Below, in pieces: positions 15,660 to 23,308 of a stretch of DNA of 40,874 nucleotides. The notes under the pieces are model-generated. The model saw only the letters and a list, made by a program, of their open reading frames with translations. It did not search any database and was not told the DNA's origin. Position 1 is the first letter of the stretch. Every line of letters begins with the position of its first letter. Position numbers and translations under genes: made by a program. This stretch comes from a virus. The DNA is taken from positions 1 to 40,874 of IMG/VR virus record IMGVR_UViG_3300044675_005678. One strand, written 5' to 3'.

Positions 15660-16475
15660 TTAGAAATTAACACCCACGCCAAATGTCCAATTGTTCACTG
15701 TTGGGCTGTAGTCTATTTTTGTTGTGAAATTTTTATGGTCATGAATCATACCAATTTTAACCGCGGTAAATCTGTTAATGTATTTCGGGAATGTAATATA
15801 ACCAACTTTATCTTTACCCCTCCATCTCACGTTTTCAGTTATACCACCAATCATCATGTGAATACCAGTTCTTTTGATTCTTTTACCCGCACCCACAAAA
15901 AAACTTTGTCTCTTTACAAAATCATTAACTAAAGGAAAATCTACTCGAGTAATTGTACCATATGGGAAAAATGTGGAGTTATCTCTTTCGAATGTTGTAT
16001 TTAATTCTGTAATGAAATAAGCTTTATTACCAATTGCAAAAAACCCACCAATCTCTTGATTTGTAGTTTGTTGAATTCCAAAATTTATTATTGGTTTTTT
16101 ACCTCTAACAGTGTCTATTTTACCATCATCGTATACATAAACTCTTGCAGGTTGTCTATACCCCCAATCGTTTTGATACCACATAGGTGTCCAATAATTC
16201 CAACCAAAACCAGGTGCTCCCCACATATCCCATCTATTCCAACCCCATCCACCATAAAACCATGGGTCTGTTACTATCACATTAGGACGAGAATTATTAG
16301 GTCGTGGTCTATTAAAATCTCTCGGACCATCGTTTCTCCATAAACTTATGTCACTTCTTTGTCCCATAGTTGATGGCATTGACCTTTGTGATTGTGGAGG
16401 ATTACTTCTCCAACTACTAACTTGTGAAAATGCAAGTGTCGGTATGAATACAAATAGAAATAATAAATTTTTCAT
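15660..16475 (-). CDS. Exported Trp/Tyr/Gly-rich protein, probable outer-membrane protein
   Basis: A 271-residue protein with signal peptide MKNLLFLFVFIPTLAFSQ. Residues about 20-65 are Ser/Arg/Pro/Asn-rich and disordered, about 66-110 are an aromatic stretch (WFYGGWGWNRWDMWGAPGFG), and the rest has alternating strands (INFGIQQ, GGFFAIGNKAYFITELNTTF) ending WTFGVGVNF, where the terminal Phe is typical of outer-membrane barrels. Followed after 1 nt by the 14186-15658 gene; TATTTATA lies 20 nt upstream. Confidence 0.8.
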   Translation of the reverse strand: MKNLLFLFVFIPTLAFSQVSSWRSNPPQSQRSMPSTMGQRSDISLWRNDGPRDFNRPRPNNSRPNVIVTDPWFYGGWGWNRWDMWGAPGFGWNYWTPMWYQNDWGYRQPARVYVYDDGKIDTVRGKKPIINFGIQQTTNQEIGGFFAIGNKAYFITELNTTFERDNSTFFPYGTITRVDFPLVNDFVKRQSFFVGAGKRIKRTGIHMMIGGITENVRWRGKDKVGYITFPKYINRFTAVKIGMIHDHKNFTTKIDYSPTVNNWTFGVGVNF

Positions 16476-16495
16476 GTTTTAATTATTTAGTTACA

Positions 16496-16503
16496 TATAA
16501 ATA
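16496..16503 (-). promoter_or_regulatory. TATTTATA motif for the 16475-14186 operon
   Basis: Sense TATTTATA 20 nt before the ATG, directly after a terminator. Confidence 0.55.
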
Positions 16504-16511
16504 TAAAAAAA

Positions 16512-16527
16512 GGGAGTTTAAACTCCC
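16512..16527 (-). terminator. Terminator with palindrome GGGAGTTTAAACTCCC
   Basis: Perfect 16-nt palindrome followed on the minus strand by TTTTTTT. It ends the 16562-17281 transcript. The same 16-nt palindrome occurs at 17310-17325. Confidence 0.85.
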
Positions 16528-16561
16528 AAATTTTATATACTGAAATAGTATTTTCTTTTAA

Positions 16562-17281
16562 TTATTCAGTAAAAATTCCCTTTTTAATCATTCTATCCAA
16601 GATTCTAGCACATGCAATATCTAAAGCTTTTTTGGTTGCAATTGATATTGTTGATTGATTAAACTTCACCTCATCAACAGTTGCATCTGATAAAAATGTC
16701 AATTCTCTCGTTGTTGTTGCTTCACCTAATCCGGATGCACCAAATACAACACCGGTTTCTGCATCGGTAAATCTAACTTGTAAACCAATACGAGTTACCA
16801 TCATATTTTTTACACCATCCTTAAGATTTACAGTTTCATCCTCAGATACTGAGTAATCGTAACATTCAATGGTTACAAAATACTTTGCCAAGTTAATTTT
16901 ACCAAAACCATCCAATTTATTTTCAGATATTCCAGCTTGTGATGCTTGGAATTGTTTAACCATTCGATTTTTTATTTCCGTTTTATCTTCGGTAAATTTG
17001 AAACGGTTAAGATTTTCCAAATATTCCATTGAAATATTAGCAACACCCAGACCAACTCGTTTTTCTTTTAACTCAGGATACATCTCATACATTTCATCTG
17101 AAATACCTGCCTTTAAAATTTGAATTGGGATTTGTGGTCCTTCATAATCTAAAAATCGAGAAATGTCAATTGATGTTTCAAATGTTGCTTTATATTGTTC
17201 TGTTTGGGTTTTACCAACAGTTTGTCCAAATAAGGTTATACTAACAAGTATAAAACCTAAAAGTAAAAATATTTTTTTCAT
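16562..17281 (-). CDS. Exported CsgG-like protein
   Basis: A 239-residue protein with signal peptide MKKIFLLLGFILVSITLFGQ. Its core resembles the CsgG family (curli secretion channel and relatives): KYFVTIECYDYSV, a long strand VTRIGLQVRFTDAETGVVFGASG, then TTREL and a final helix TKKALDIACARILDRM. It lacks the lipobox of CsgG itself, so it is more likely a periplasmic or barrel-associated relative than a true curli exporter. A single-gene unit with its own TATTTATA and terminator. Function in the phage is unknown. Confidence 0.6.
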   Translation of the reverse strand: MKKIFLLLGFILVSITLFGQTVGKTQTEQYKATFETSIDISRFLDYEGPQIPIQILKAGISDEMYEMYPELKEKRVGLGVANISMEYLENLNRFKFTEDKTEIKNRMVKQFQASQAGISENKLDGFGKINLAKYFVTIECYDYSVSEDETVNLKDGVKNMMVTRIGLQVRFTDAETGVVFGASGLGEATTTRELTFLSDATVDEVKFNQSTISIATKKALDIACARILDRMIKKGIFTE

Positions 17282-17293
17282 GTGTTTTTTATT

Positions 17294-17301
17294 TATAAAT
17301 A
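17294..17301 (-). promoter_or_regulatory. TATTTATA motif for the CsgG-like gene
   Basis: Sense TATTTATA 12 nt before the ATG, inside a TATTTATAAATA palindrome and directly after a terminator. Confidence 0.55.
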
Positions 17302-17305
17302 TTAA

Positions 17306-17329
17306 AAAAGGGAGTTTAAACTCCCTTTT
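17306..17329 (-). terminator. Terminator ending the ten-gene exported-protein operon
   Basis: AAAAGGGAGTTT/AAACTCCCTTTT palindrome 2 nt after the 17332 stop codon; shares its 16-nt core with 16512-16527. Confidence 0.88.
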
Positions 17330-17331
17330 AT

Positions 17332-17595
17332 TTAACCTTCAAGATCTTCCGTTTCTTCTTTTTTGTTGTGTTTATTATTTATCCATTTATCTACCGATGC
17401 AATACCAAATGCACCGAGTGTGATTACTAAGAAACCATCAAAAATAAATTCATTGATAAGTAATTCTTTACCCAACCAACCTGTTACAAGGTCAACAACT
17501 AAAGAAATAACCATCATTATAAATGATGCGAAACCTACTACTGATTTTTCATTAATTGTGTTGTTATCATTAAATAATTCTTTTAAAAATCCCAT
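17332..17595 (-). CDS. Small two-helix membrane protein, holin candidate
   Basis: An 87-residue protein with an N-terminal amphipathic segment (MGFLKELFND), transmembrane helices at about 20-42 (GFASFIMMVISLVVDLVTGW) and 48-68 (NEFIFDGFLVITLGAFGIAS), and a charged tail (KWINNKHNKKEETED). Size and topology fit a phage holin or a holin-associated protein, and two further membrane-anchored proteins precede it. No lysin lies beside it, so the assignment is tentative. Last gene of the operon. Confidence 0.7.
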   Translation of the reverse strand: MGFLKELFNDNNTINEKSVVGFASFIMMVISLVVDLVTGWLGKELLINEFIFDGFLVITLGAFGIASVDKWINNKHNKKEETEDLEG

Positions 17596-17627
17596 AATTA
17601 AGTGTTTTAGTGTTTGTTTATTATTTA

Positions 17628-18296
17628 TTATCCTTCCATATGGTCATCTGGATCAGAATCTTGTATTTTACCACATTTTAAACATTCGAGAACACCATCA
17701 CCATCTAGGTCACCCCAAACGTGTTCACATTGTCTGTGAGCAAAGTACTCGTCAATTTTACCGTCACCATCGAAATCCAATCCATCCATTACACCATCCC
17801 CATCTTCATCGATTTCAACACCTACTTTAGTTTCAGATTTGAAAGGAGAATCAACCTTTTGTGGATTATTTGGTTCTGATACTACGGATACAACTTGTGG
17901 TTGTGATTGTACATTTGAAATTGCAGTAGTAAATGCTTCAGGAATTAGTGGGGTATTATTTGGTGGTGTTACTGGCATATCAGCAGTATTGCTTAAAGAT
18001 GTGCCATCTTCCTCATCCATTTTCTGAACTAACATTTTATCCTTATCGGTGTCACTAAACCAATAGTCAATTATTTTACCATAAGAACCAATAAAGGCAC
18101 CTAACAATAAAAGTAGAAGTTCTTTCCACTCACCACTAATTTCAGTTTGACTTACGATAGATCCAAAGATACCCATAATGATTACCATAAATCCACCTAA
18201 TACAATAGCGGTGATGAACCATCTTCGCTTCATCATACTACCTAATAATTCTTTAAATCCACCACTGGTTGGTTTTTCTTCTTTTAATTCTGACAT
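17628..18296 (-). CDS. Two-TM protein with calcium-loop and zinc-ribbon-like tail
   Basis: A 222-residue protein from MSELKEEKPTSGG; an upstream ATG at 18344 would overlap the preceding gene. Two transmembrane helices (WFITAIVLGGFMVIIMGIFG and ELLLLLLGAFIGSYGKIIDYW) resemble holin-type membrane proteins. After a Pro/Ser/Val linker come Asp-rich loops (DEDGDGVMDG, DFDGDGKIDE, DLDGDGVLE) of EF-hand or thrombospondin-3 type, and CEH...CLKC, which looks like a zinc ribbon interrupted by one of the Asp loops. Placed between a single-TM protein and a small two-TM protein, it may belong to a lysis or envelope set. Function unknown. Confidence 0.72.
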   Translation of the reverse strand: MSELKEEKPTSGGFKELLGSMMKRRWFITAIVLGGFMVIIMGIFGSIVSQTEISGEWKELLLLLLGAFIGSYGKIIDYWFSDTDKDKMLVQKMDEEDGTSLSNTADMPVTPPNNTPLIPEAFTTAISNVQSQPQVVSVVSEPNNPQKVDSPFKSETKVGVEIDEDGDGVMDGLDFDGDGKIDEYFAHRQCEHVWGDLDGDGVLECLKCGKIQDSDPDDHMEG

Positions 18297-18337
18297 TTCT
18301 TTAGTTTTACAATCTTTTTTTATTTTATTACACTCAG

Positions 18338-18658
18338 TTACCATTTAGGTGCTTCTTGTTTAAACTCATCACCTTCTTTTTTCTTTGCGGGTGCTGGTTT
18401 TTCTTTTTCCACAACTTTTTCTCTTTCAATGATTTTAGTTGTTCCACCTGCCGCCGCTGATTGTTGTTGTTCATTAGAGTTGGTAATGTTAATTACTGGT
18501 GCTGCTTGTTGTACAGGTGCGGGTTCATCTCCACCACCTGTTATTTGAGTCACTCCCCAAGTTCCTAATCCCATTATCGCTGTGGTTGCCACACCAATAA
18601 TCGTCTTTTTTAAACCAGACAAAGTACCGTCGTTATTTTCTTCTAATTCTTCTGACAT
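18338..18658 (-). CDS. Small single-TM protein
   Basis: A 106-residue protein: acidic N-terminus (MSEELEENND), one hydrophobic helix (about 18-38: TIIGVATTAIMGLGTWGVTQI), then a Pro/Gln/Ala segment and a charged coiled region (KIIEREKVVEKEKPAPAKKK). With its N-terminus in the cytoplasm, most of it would lie in the periplasm, as in an i-spanin. No partner o-spanin is certain, though lipoproteins lie just upstream in the operon. Confidence 0.7.
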   Translation of the reverse strand: MSEELEENNDGTLSGLKKTIIGVATTAIMGLGTWGVTQITGGGDEPAPVQQAAPVINITNSNEQQQSAAAGGTTKIIEREKVVEKEKPAPAKKKEGDEFKQEAPKW

Positions 18659-18675
18659 TGTTTTGTTTTTTTAGT

Positions 18676-19047
18676 TTATAGTTTATTAAAATCTGTTATT
18701 CCTAATTCATTACCTTTAGAATCATATAATCCAATTCTATATGCGGATGATGGTAAAGCCGATGTATATACTTTTAAAATATTATCACCAGATTTAACTG
18801 ACATCGACTCTTTAGAAACCACTTTATTAGAAATATCAAATATCTTTATTGTTACTTTTTGAGAAACATCAATTTTTACATTCATTAAAACTTCTGTTGT
18901 TACAAATGCACTTTCTAATTTGATACCAACATTGTTCTTTATTTGTAACTCTGACTTAACTTCGTTAACGGGATATTCATAAAAATAATCATCATTACAA
19001 CTCACCAAAAAAGTGATAAATAAAAATAAAATTAGTATTTTCTTCAT
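18676..19047 (-). CDS. Lipoprotein with T9SS sorting-domain-like fold
   Basis: A 123-residue lipoprotein: signal peptide, lipobox LVSC (Cys17), then a short acidic linker. Residues about 45-123 resemble the type-A C-terminal sorting domain of T9SS cargo: VTIKIFDISNKVV, then a GDNILKVYTSALPSSAYRIGLYDS block and a terminal strand ending FNKL. In cargo this domain directs outer-membrane export through PorU/PorV. Here almost the whole mature protein is that domain. It lies 1 nt from a second protein of the same design (19049-19402). The similarity is by pattern only; an ordinary beta-sandwich cannot be excluded. Confidence 0.72.
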   Translation of the reverse strand: MKKILILFLFITFLVSCNDDYFYEYPVNEVKSELQIKNNVGIKLESAFVTTEVLMNVKIDVSQKVTIKIFDISNKVVSKESMSVKSGDNILKVYTSALPSSAYRIGLYDSKGNELGITDFNKL

Positions 19048-19048
19048 T

Positions 19049-19402
19049 TTAGTTTATAATTAGTTTTGTTTTACTTATTTGTGTTCTATTCTCCGAAGAA
19101 AGTATCAAATATAAATACTTTGTCATTATAGTTTTGGTATATATTTTCTTTAAATTTTTGCCTACCTTACCGTTAAATTTTTCTCTACTTATAACTTGAC
19201 CCGTTTCAAAATCCATATATGTTAGAATATATATACCGTCGGTGGGTAAGTCAAATTGAATGGTTTGTCCATCTACAGCCACACTTTCTTTCATATCAAA
19301 TATACTTTTAGTGGTTGGTGCAGGTTCAATTGGTTCAATAATCTCCTGAACACAAGAAGATAAGGTTAAAATAATTGATAATATTAATAATATTTTTTTC
19401 AT
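19049..19402 (-). CDS. Second lipoprotein with T9SS sorting-domain-like fold
   Basis: A 117-residue lipoprotein with lipobox LSSC (Cys17) and Glu/Pro linker. Residues about 45-117 show the sorting-domain pattern: GQTIQFDLPTDGIYILTYMD, GQVISREKF, then a ...NLKKIYTKTI...YLYLIL strand pair and the terminal Lys-rich strand ISKTKLIIN. It is a likely paralogue of the next gene in layout and size, with low sequence identity. Co-transcribed within the exported-protein operon. Confidence 0.72.
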   Translation of the reverse strand: MKKILLILSIILTLSSCVQEIIEPIEPAPTTKSIFDMKESVAVDGQTIQFDLPTDGIYILTYMDFETGQVISREKFNGKVGKNLKKIYTKTIMTKYLYLILSSENRTQISKTKLIIN

Positions 19403-19405
19403 ATC

Positions 19406-20296
19406 TTAAAACTGAAAGTTTGTTCCAATCATAAACATTATTGGGTTTGCTTTTTTATAACCAACTGATTGACTTGATTTATCAAAAGTTGTGTTATATC
19501 TAATATTAGTATTCAGCACAAATCTTTTAGTGACTTTCCAATCAATAGATGTTCCATAATACAAATCCAAATTGAACTTATTAAAATATGATATATCCGT
19601 TTCACCATCTTTGAAAGTTTTATATATATCACTCATAGCAAATATTTGTGGTGATATATCTACTCTCTTTGTTTTCAAAGTATAGGTATACATCACCATA
19701 CCTCTATATGTAAATTCACTTGAAGCCGGCATTTGCGGATATATTAAATCTACAAAATCACCATTTTCATTTACCGTATATTTTCCTTCCCACTCACCTT
19801 GATAGGTATCCCAAAATGTTTTTGATGCTGTTAAACTATATCCAAATGTTCCCCATTTTTGAGTTCGAAATACATCTACAAATGAGAGTGTAATATCTTT
19901 TTGGAAATCAAAATCCGTTGAATAAAATGTTTGTATTGTTGTGGTTCTCTTTTCGGTATTTCTACTAAAACCATAACCCACACCATAGTATTTCCATACC
20001 GGATTTATTGATGCCGCAAATGTATGTCCCCACTTTCCATTTATAGATGATTTATGGTATCCTAAATTGAGCGTGGTAGATACTTGTCTCCCAATTACAC
20101 CAATCGAAAGGTTTGATGATGAGAGAACGTCTTTTGAGAAATTAACATAGGATTGTAATATACCAACATCATTCCAATCATCACTTTCACCAAATAGTTC
20201 TTTTGGTGATAGTTGTAACGTATCGGGTTTTTGTATTTGTGCTTTCGAAACAAATCCAATACAAAGTAAGAATAATATGATTATTAGTTTTTTCAT
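19406..20296 (-). CDS. Probable outer-membrane beta-barrel protein
   Basis: A 296-residue protein with signal peptide MKKLIIILFLLCIGFVSKAQ. The mature part is built of alternating amphipathic strands (LSIGVIGRQVSTTLNLGYH, GWGHTFAAS-like segments, FGYSLTASKTFW) with aromatic girdles and ends FMIGTNFQF, a classic outer-membrane C-terminal Phe. Similar in style to the 14186-15658 C-terminal domain. It may change the host surface during infection. Its ATG overlaps the previous stop by 1 nt (TAATG). Confidence 0.78.
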   Translation of the reverse strand: MKKLIIILFLLCIGFVSKAQIQKPDTLQLSPKELFGESDDWNDVGILQSYVNFSKDVLSSSNLSIGVIGRQVSTTLNLGYHKSSINGKWGHTFAASINPVWKYYGVGYGFSRNTEKRTTTIQTFYSTDFDFQKDITLSFVDVFRTQKWGTFGYSLTASKTFWDTYQGEWEGKYTVNENGDFVDLIYPQMPASSEFTYRGMVMYTYTLKTKRVDISPQIFAMSDIYKTFKDGETDISYFNKFNLDLYYGTSIDWKVTKRFVLNTNIRYNTTFDKSSQSVGYKKANPIMFMIGTNFQF

Positions 20297-21015
20297 TATG
20301 CACCCAATGCTTTACTGAATCCATTAGGACAAGTTCTTTTACATATCAAATCTGCAACAATTGGTGCCACTGCAGCTCCGATTGCGATACCAACACCAGC
20401 TGGTGTAGCCCATAAGTGTGCCGACTCCAAACTATGATAGATACAATTTGAAATTACATTTTTTAATATTTCGTGGTCAACACTATCACTGACACCGGGT
20501 ATTTGTAAAAACGCCTCTGTCACAATTACACCCATTGCCGTTGATACTACCATTTTAGCAGTCATATCTGCAACGTAAAGAACAGGTGTAGCCATCAATG
20601 ATAATGTAGTTGAAGTTGCTGCTCCAGCAGGTTGTGCCGGTGTAAATGCCGCAACAACACCGGCAGAGATTGCTGCGGTTATTGCTATATTACATGCGTT
20701 TTCATCCACCCAGTTATATGCCATCACAGCACCATCTTTTACTACTTCATATCCTTCTTTAACACCATACTCTATTTGGTTTCCGACATTAATAAGTACC
20801 GGCATAACTTCTTCCTCCCACTCTCTACCTACCACATCTTCAATTCTGTGATTTATTTCAGGATGGTCGTGAATGTACCTTATTGCTTTATTGGTTAATC
20901 CCCACGTATCACATGATGAACAAGGTCCATCACCACCAAATCCATACCATCTTACGTAGTTATCACCACAATCTGAGCGATGATAAACAACTCCGTCTCC
21001 GTTTCTGTCTGCCAT
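20296..21015 (-). CDS. Unknown protein with hydrophobic pore-like core
   Basis: A 239-residue protein with no signal peptide. The N-terminus has an Asp-loop (DRNGDGVVYHRSDCG) and paired cysteines (GPCSSC); residues about 60-100 are charged. From about 105 onward it is dominated by Ala/Gly/Val-rich helices (NIAITAAISAGVVAAFTP, VSTAMGVIVTEAF, WATPAGVGIAIGAAVAPIVADL) and a CKRTCP end. Amphipathic hydrophobic hairpins of this kind occur in membrane-inserting toxins and phage ejection proteins. It sits among exported proteins but has no export signal. Family not recognised. Confidence 0.72.
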   Translation of the reverse strand: MADRNGDGVVYHRSDCGDNYVRWYGFGGDGPCSSCDTWGLTNKAIRYIHDHPEINHRIEDVVGREWEEEVMPVLINVGNQIEYGVKEGYEVVKDGAVMAYNWVDENACNIAITAAISAGVVAAFTPAQPAGAATSTTLSLMATPVLYVADMTAKMVVSTAMGVIVTEAFLQIPGVSDSVDHEILKNVISNCIYHSLESAHLWATPAGVGIAIGAAVAPIVADLICKRTCPNGFSKALGA

Positions 21016-21027
21016 AATTTTTGTTTT

Positions 21028-23307
21028 TTAATTTAATTTTATTTTTAATTGTTTTCCGTCTTTATTAACTGCATCGGTTGTTGATACTGATGTTAATCCT
21101 AATATATCTGTTATATCACCTATTGGTGTAAACACAACTTTATATTCTGTATTCTTATCTAGTACCCCATTTCCACTTGTAATAAGGGAACCTATACTTA
21201 TAAAACTACCTCGATTAGTTCCATAGTTCATGGGATTACCAATAGTTACAAAATCCACTTTTTCAAATTTTAATTTGGTGTTATCATAATTTAATTGGAA
21301 TTGTGTTCCTACAACTTCTTGTTGTAAAGGATCTACCGATATTGTTACTATCACTTTATCGTTACTAATCTCACCCATAATAGATGCATTAATTTCTGTT
21401 GATGTTGAATTAGTCATTAAACTCATAGACCTAATACCGTTACCACTAACTCCACTTACCGATTGTTGTGCCGAATGTGAAAGGTTTACATCACCTTTCC
21501 AACTTACATTAAGGTTAAAATTATTGAGTAAGGTTGAATTACTTAAATTAAGTGGACTGTATTGATTTCTAGTAACGTTTGTTTGTGTGTACCAATTTGT
21601 TTTGGTAATTGCATCGTATTCCGATTTGGTATATAATTTTATATAATCGGCTAAGTTAGTTGAACCCGCACCGATAGTTTCAACACCGGTTAAATGTTGT
21701 AGGAGTTTATAGGTATCCAATTCATTAAACATACCATTACCATCCACATCAGCGTTCATAAACTGAATACCATTTCCAAACTCTAATCCACTTTCATTTC
21801 CAAATAATCCGCTATTGGATACTTCCTTAAATGCTAGAAACACATCCGATACGGTAACAATACTATTGTAAAGTGAAGCCAGATTATTTGTTGTTGATAA
21901 ACGAACTCCATGTGGTTTATATACATTAATGTTATTAAATGATACATCACATGCAAATGCCCAGTTATCATATCCCGAATTTCTTATACTTCCTACAAAT
22001 GATGAAGTCCCATTAGTAATTTTTGTGAGAGTTGATGGAACTATATAATGTGCCCAATATAAAGAAGTTTGTTGATATGTTACTTCACCATCGTACGCAT
22101 CTAAAATAGAAACCCTTTTAACATCAGATGGTTGTGTATTTTGGTCAAATTTTCTTAAATCAATATAAAGAGTTGTTACTCCATTTGAAATATTTACATA
22201 AGACCATTCCACACCACCTGCAATAATATTTCCCTTTTTGCCATTTGATATTTTTACAGTATCCAAATCACTTGTCATATCAACTCTACCCAATCCATTT
22301 AGAGTTCTATTGGTATTTGTAGTTGGTAGGTATTGATTGTTTGATTGTGCTAATAATGTTGTAGTAAATTTAGTTTCATCTATGTTAGTTCCAAAATCAA
22401 AATTGAATTGTGCTCGTAGAGTTTCACCATTTGTATGTGTCACTGAATTCGTATAAAACTCCGTAAATGTTGCATCATCAGGGTTAGTCCAAGTTCCAAA
22501 TTCAACCACATACGGATTTGCAAAATGGTTTGGTAAATCATTCCATTGAGAACCATTCCATTTTGTTACCGCATAATCTTCATTACCAGCATCGTTTGGT
22601 TCGCCTGGTGCCCAGTTATTGTATTGACCGGGAATATTTCCGTTTAATTGTCCGTTATTTATTTTAATTAAAGTTCCAGCTTCAGGGCCTGCATCAATTG
22701 TCCATCTTGCTTCACTTGCGGCATCAGATAATGCAAACCAAATATTCGATTGAGGTACGTTATTGAAAATAAAAGCATCTTCATCTGCTGAAGTAATTGT
22801 TACTAAATATCCTTGCTGTCCCTTGAATGTTTGTTGTGATGCTAATGTTCTAGCATTTGTATAAGTTGTTCCTTGTGATATTGGTCTATAAAAGTGTCCG
22901 TTTGTTCCATTGTAAAAATATCCCGTTGGGTTGACAGTTGCAGCTACCGATAATGTAACATTACCTCTTATTGAACCTGTATTAACTTTTAGAGATGCTA
23001 ATGCCGTATTGATATTAGCAATTGTTCCCGTTACTACTAAACGAGTCTTATTACCGACTAATGTAAATCCACTTGCAGCAGTAAGACCTGTTGTTGTAGT
23101 TAGGTTAAATGTTGTACCTGTTGGTGGGTTTACTAAACTGATTGATGCTAATAGTGTTGCCGTTGAACTAAATCCACTTAAACTGAATCCACTTGCATCT
23201 TGTCCAGTTGTAGATTGTAAAAAAGATTTAGAGTCCGGAGCAGATACACTCTGTCCGAACCCTAAAAATGAAATTAGTAAAAAACATATTACTAATAATT
23301 TCTTCAT
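21028..23307 (-). CDS. Exported C-type lectin/dockerin/cohesin-like protein
   Basis: A 759-residue exported protein: signal peptide MKKLLVICFLLISFLGFGQ; an N-terminal beta-rich domain (20-125); a C-type lectin domain (about 131-272) with EPN (236-238) and WND (255-257), the calcium and mannose-type sugar-binding motifs; a beta region; a dockerin-like pair (VTVSDVFLAFKE at 484-495, then DVDGNGMFNELDTYKLLQHL at 520-539); and a C-terminal cohesin-like domain (about 645-759: QFQLNYDNTKLKFEKVDF, later EYKVVFTPIG). The next gene upstream shares the last two modules. The protein could bind glycans and assemble through dockerin-cohesin contacts; whether it is on the cell or the virion is unknown. Confidence 0.8.
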   Translation of the reverse strand: MKKLLVICFLLISFLGFGQSVSAPDSKSFLQSTTGQDASGFSLSGFSSTATLLASISLVNPPTGTTFNLTTTTGLTAASGFTLVGNKTRLVVTGTIANINTALASLKVNTGSIRGNVTLSVAATVNPTGYFYNGTNGHFYRPISQGTTYTNARTLASQQTFKGQQGYLVTITSADEDAFIFNNVPQSNIWFALSDAASEARWTIDAGPEAGTLIKINNGQLNGNIPGQYNNWAPGEPNDAGNEDYAVTKWNGSQWNDLPNHFANPYVVEFGTWTNPDDATFTEFYTNSVTHTNGETLRAQFNFDFGTNIDETKFTTTLLAQSNNQYLPTTNTNRTLNGLGRVDMTSDLDTVKISNGKKGNIIAGGVEWSYVNISNGVTTLYIDLRKFDQNTQPSDVKRVSILDAYDGEVTYQQTSLYWAHYIVPSTLTKITNGTSSFVGSIRNSGYDNWAFACDVSFNNINVYKPHGVRLSTTNNLASLYNSIVTVSDVFLAFKEVSNSGLFGNESGLEFGNGIQFMNADVDGNGMFNELDTYKLLQHLTGVETIGAGSTNLADYIKLYTKSEYDAITKTNWYTQTNVTRNQYSPLNLSNSTLLNNFNLNVSWKGDVNLSHSAQQSVSGVSGNGIRSMSLMTNSTSTEINASIMGEISNDKVIVTISVDPLQQEVVGTQFQLNYDNTKLKFEKVDFVTIGNPMNYGTNRGSFISIGSLITSGNGVLDKNTEYKVVFTPIGDITDILGLTSVSTTDAVNKDGKQLKIKLN

Positions 23308-23308
23308 A

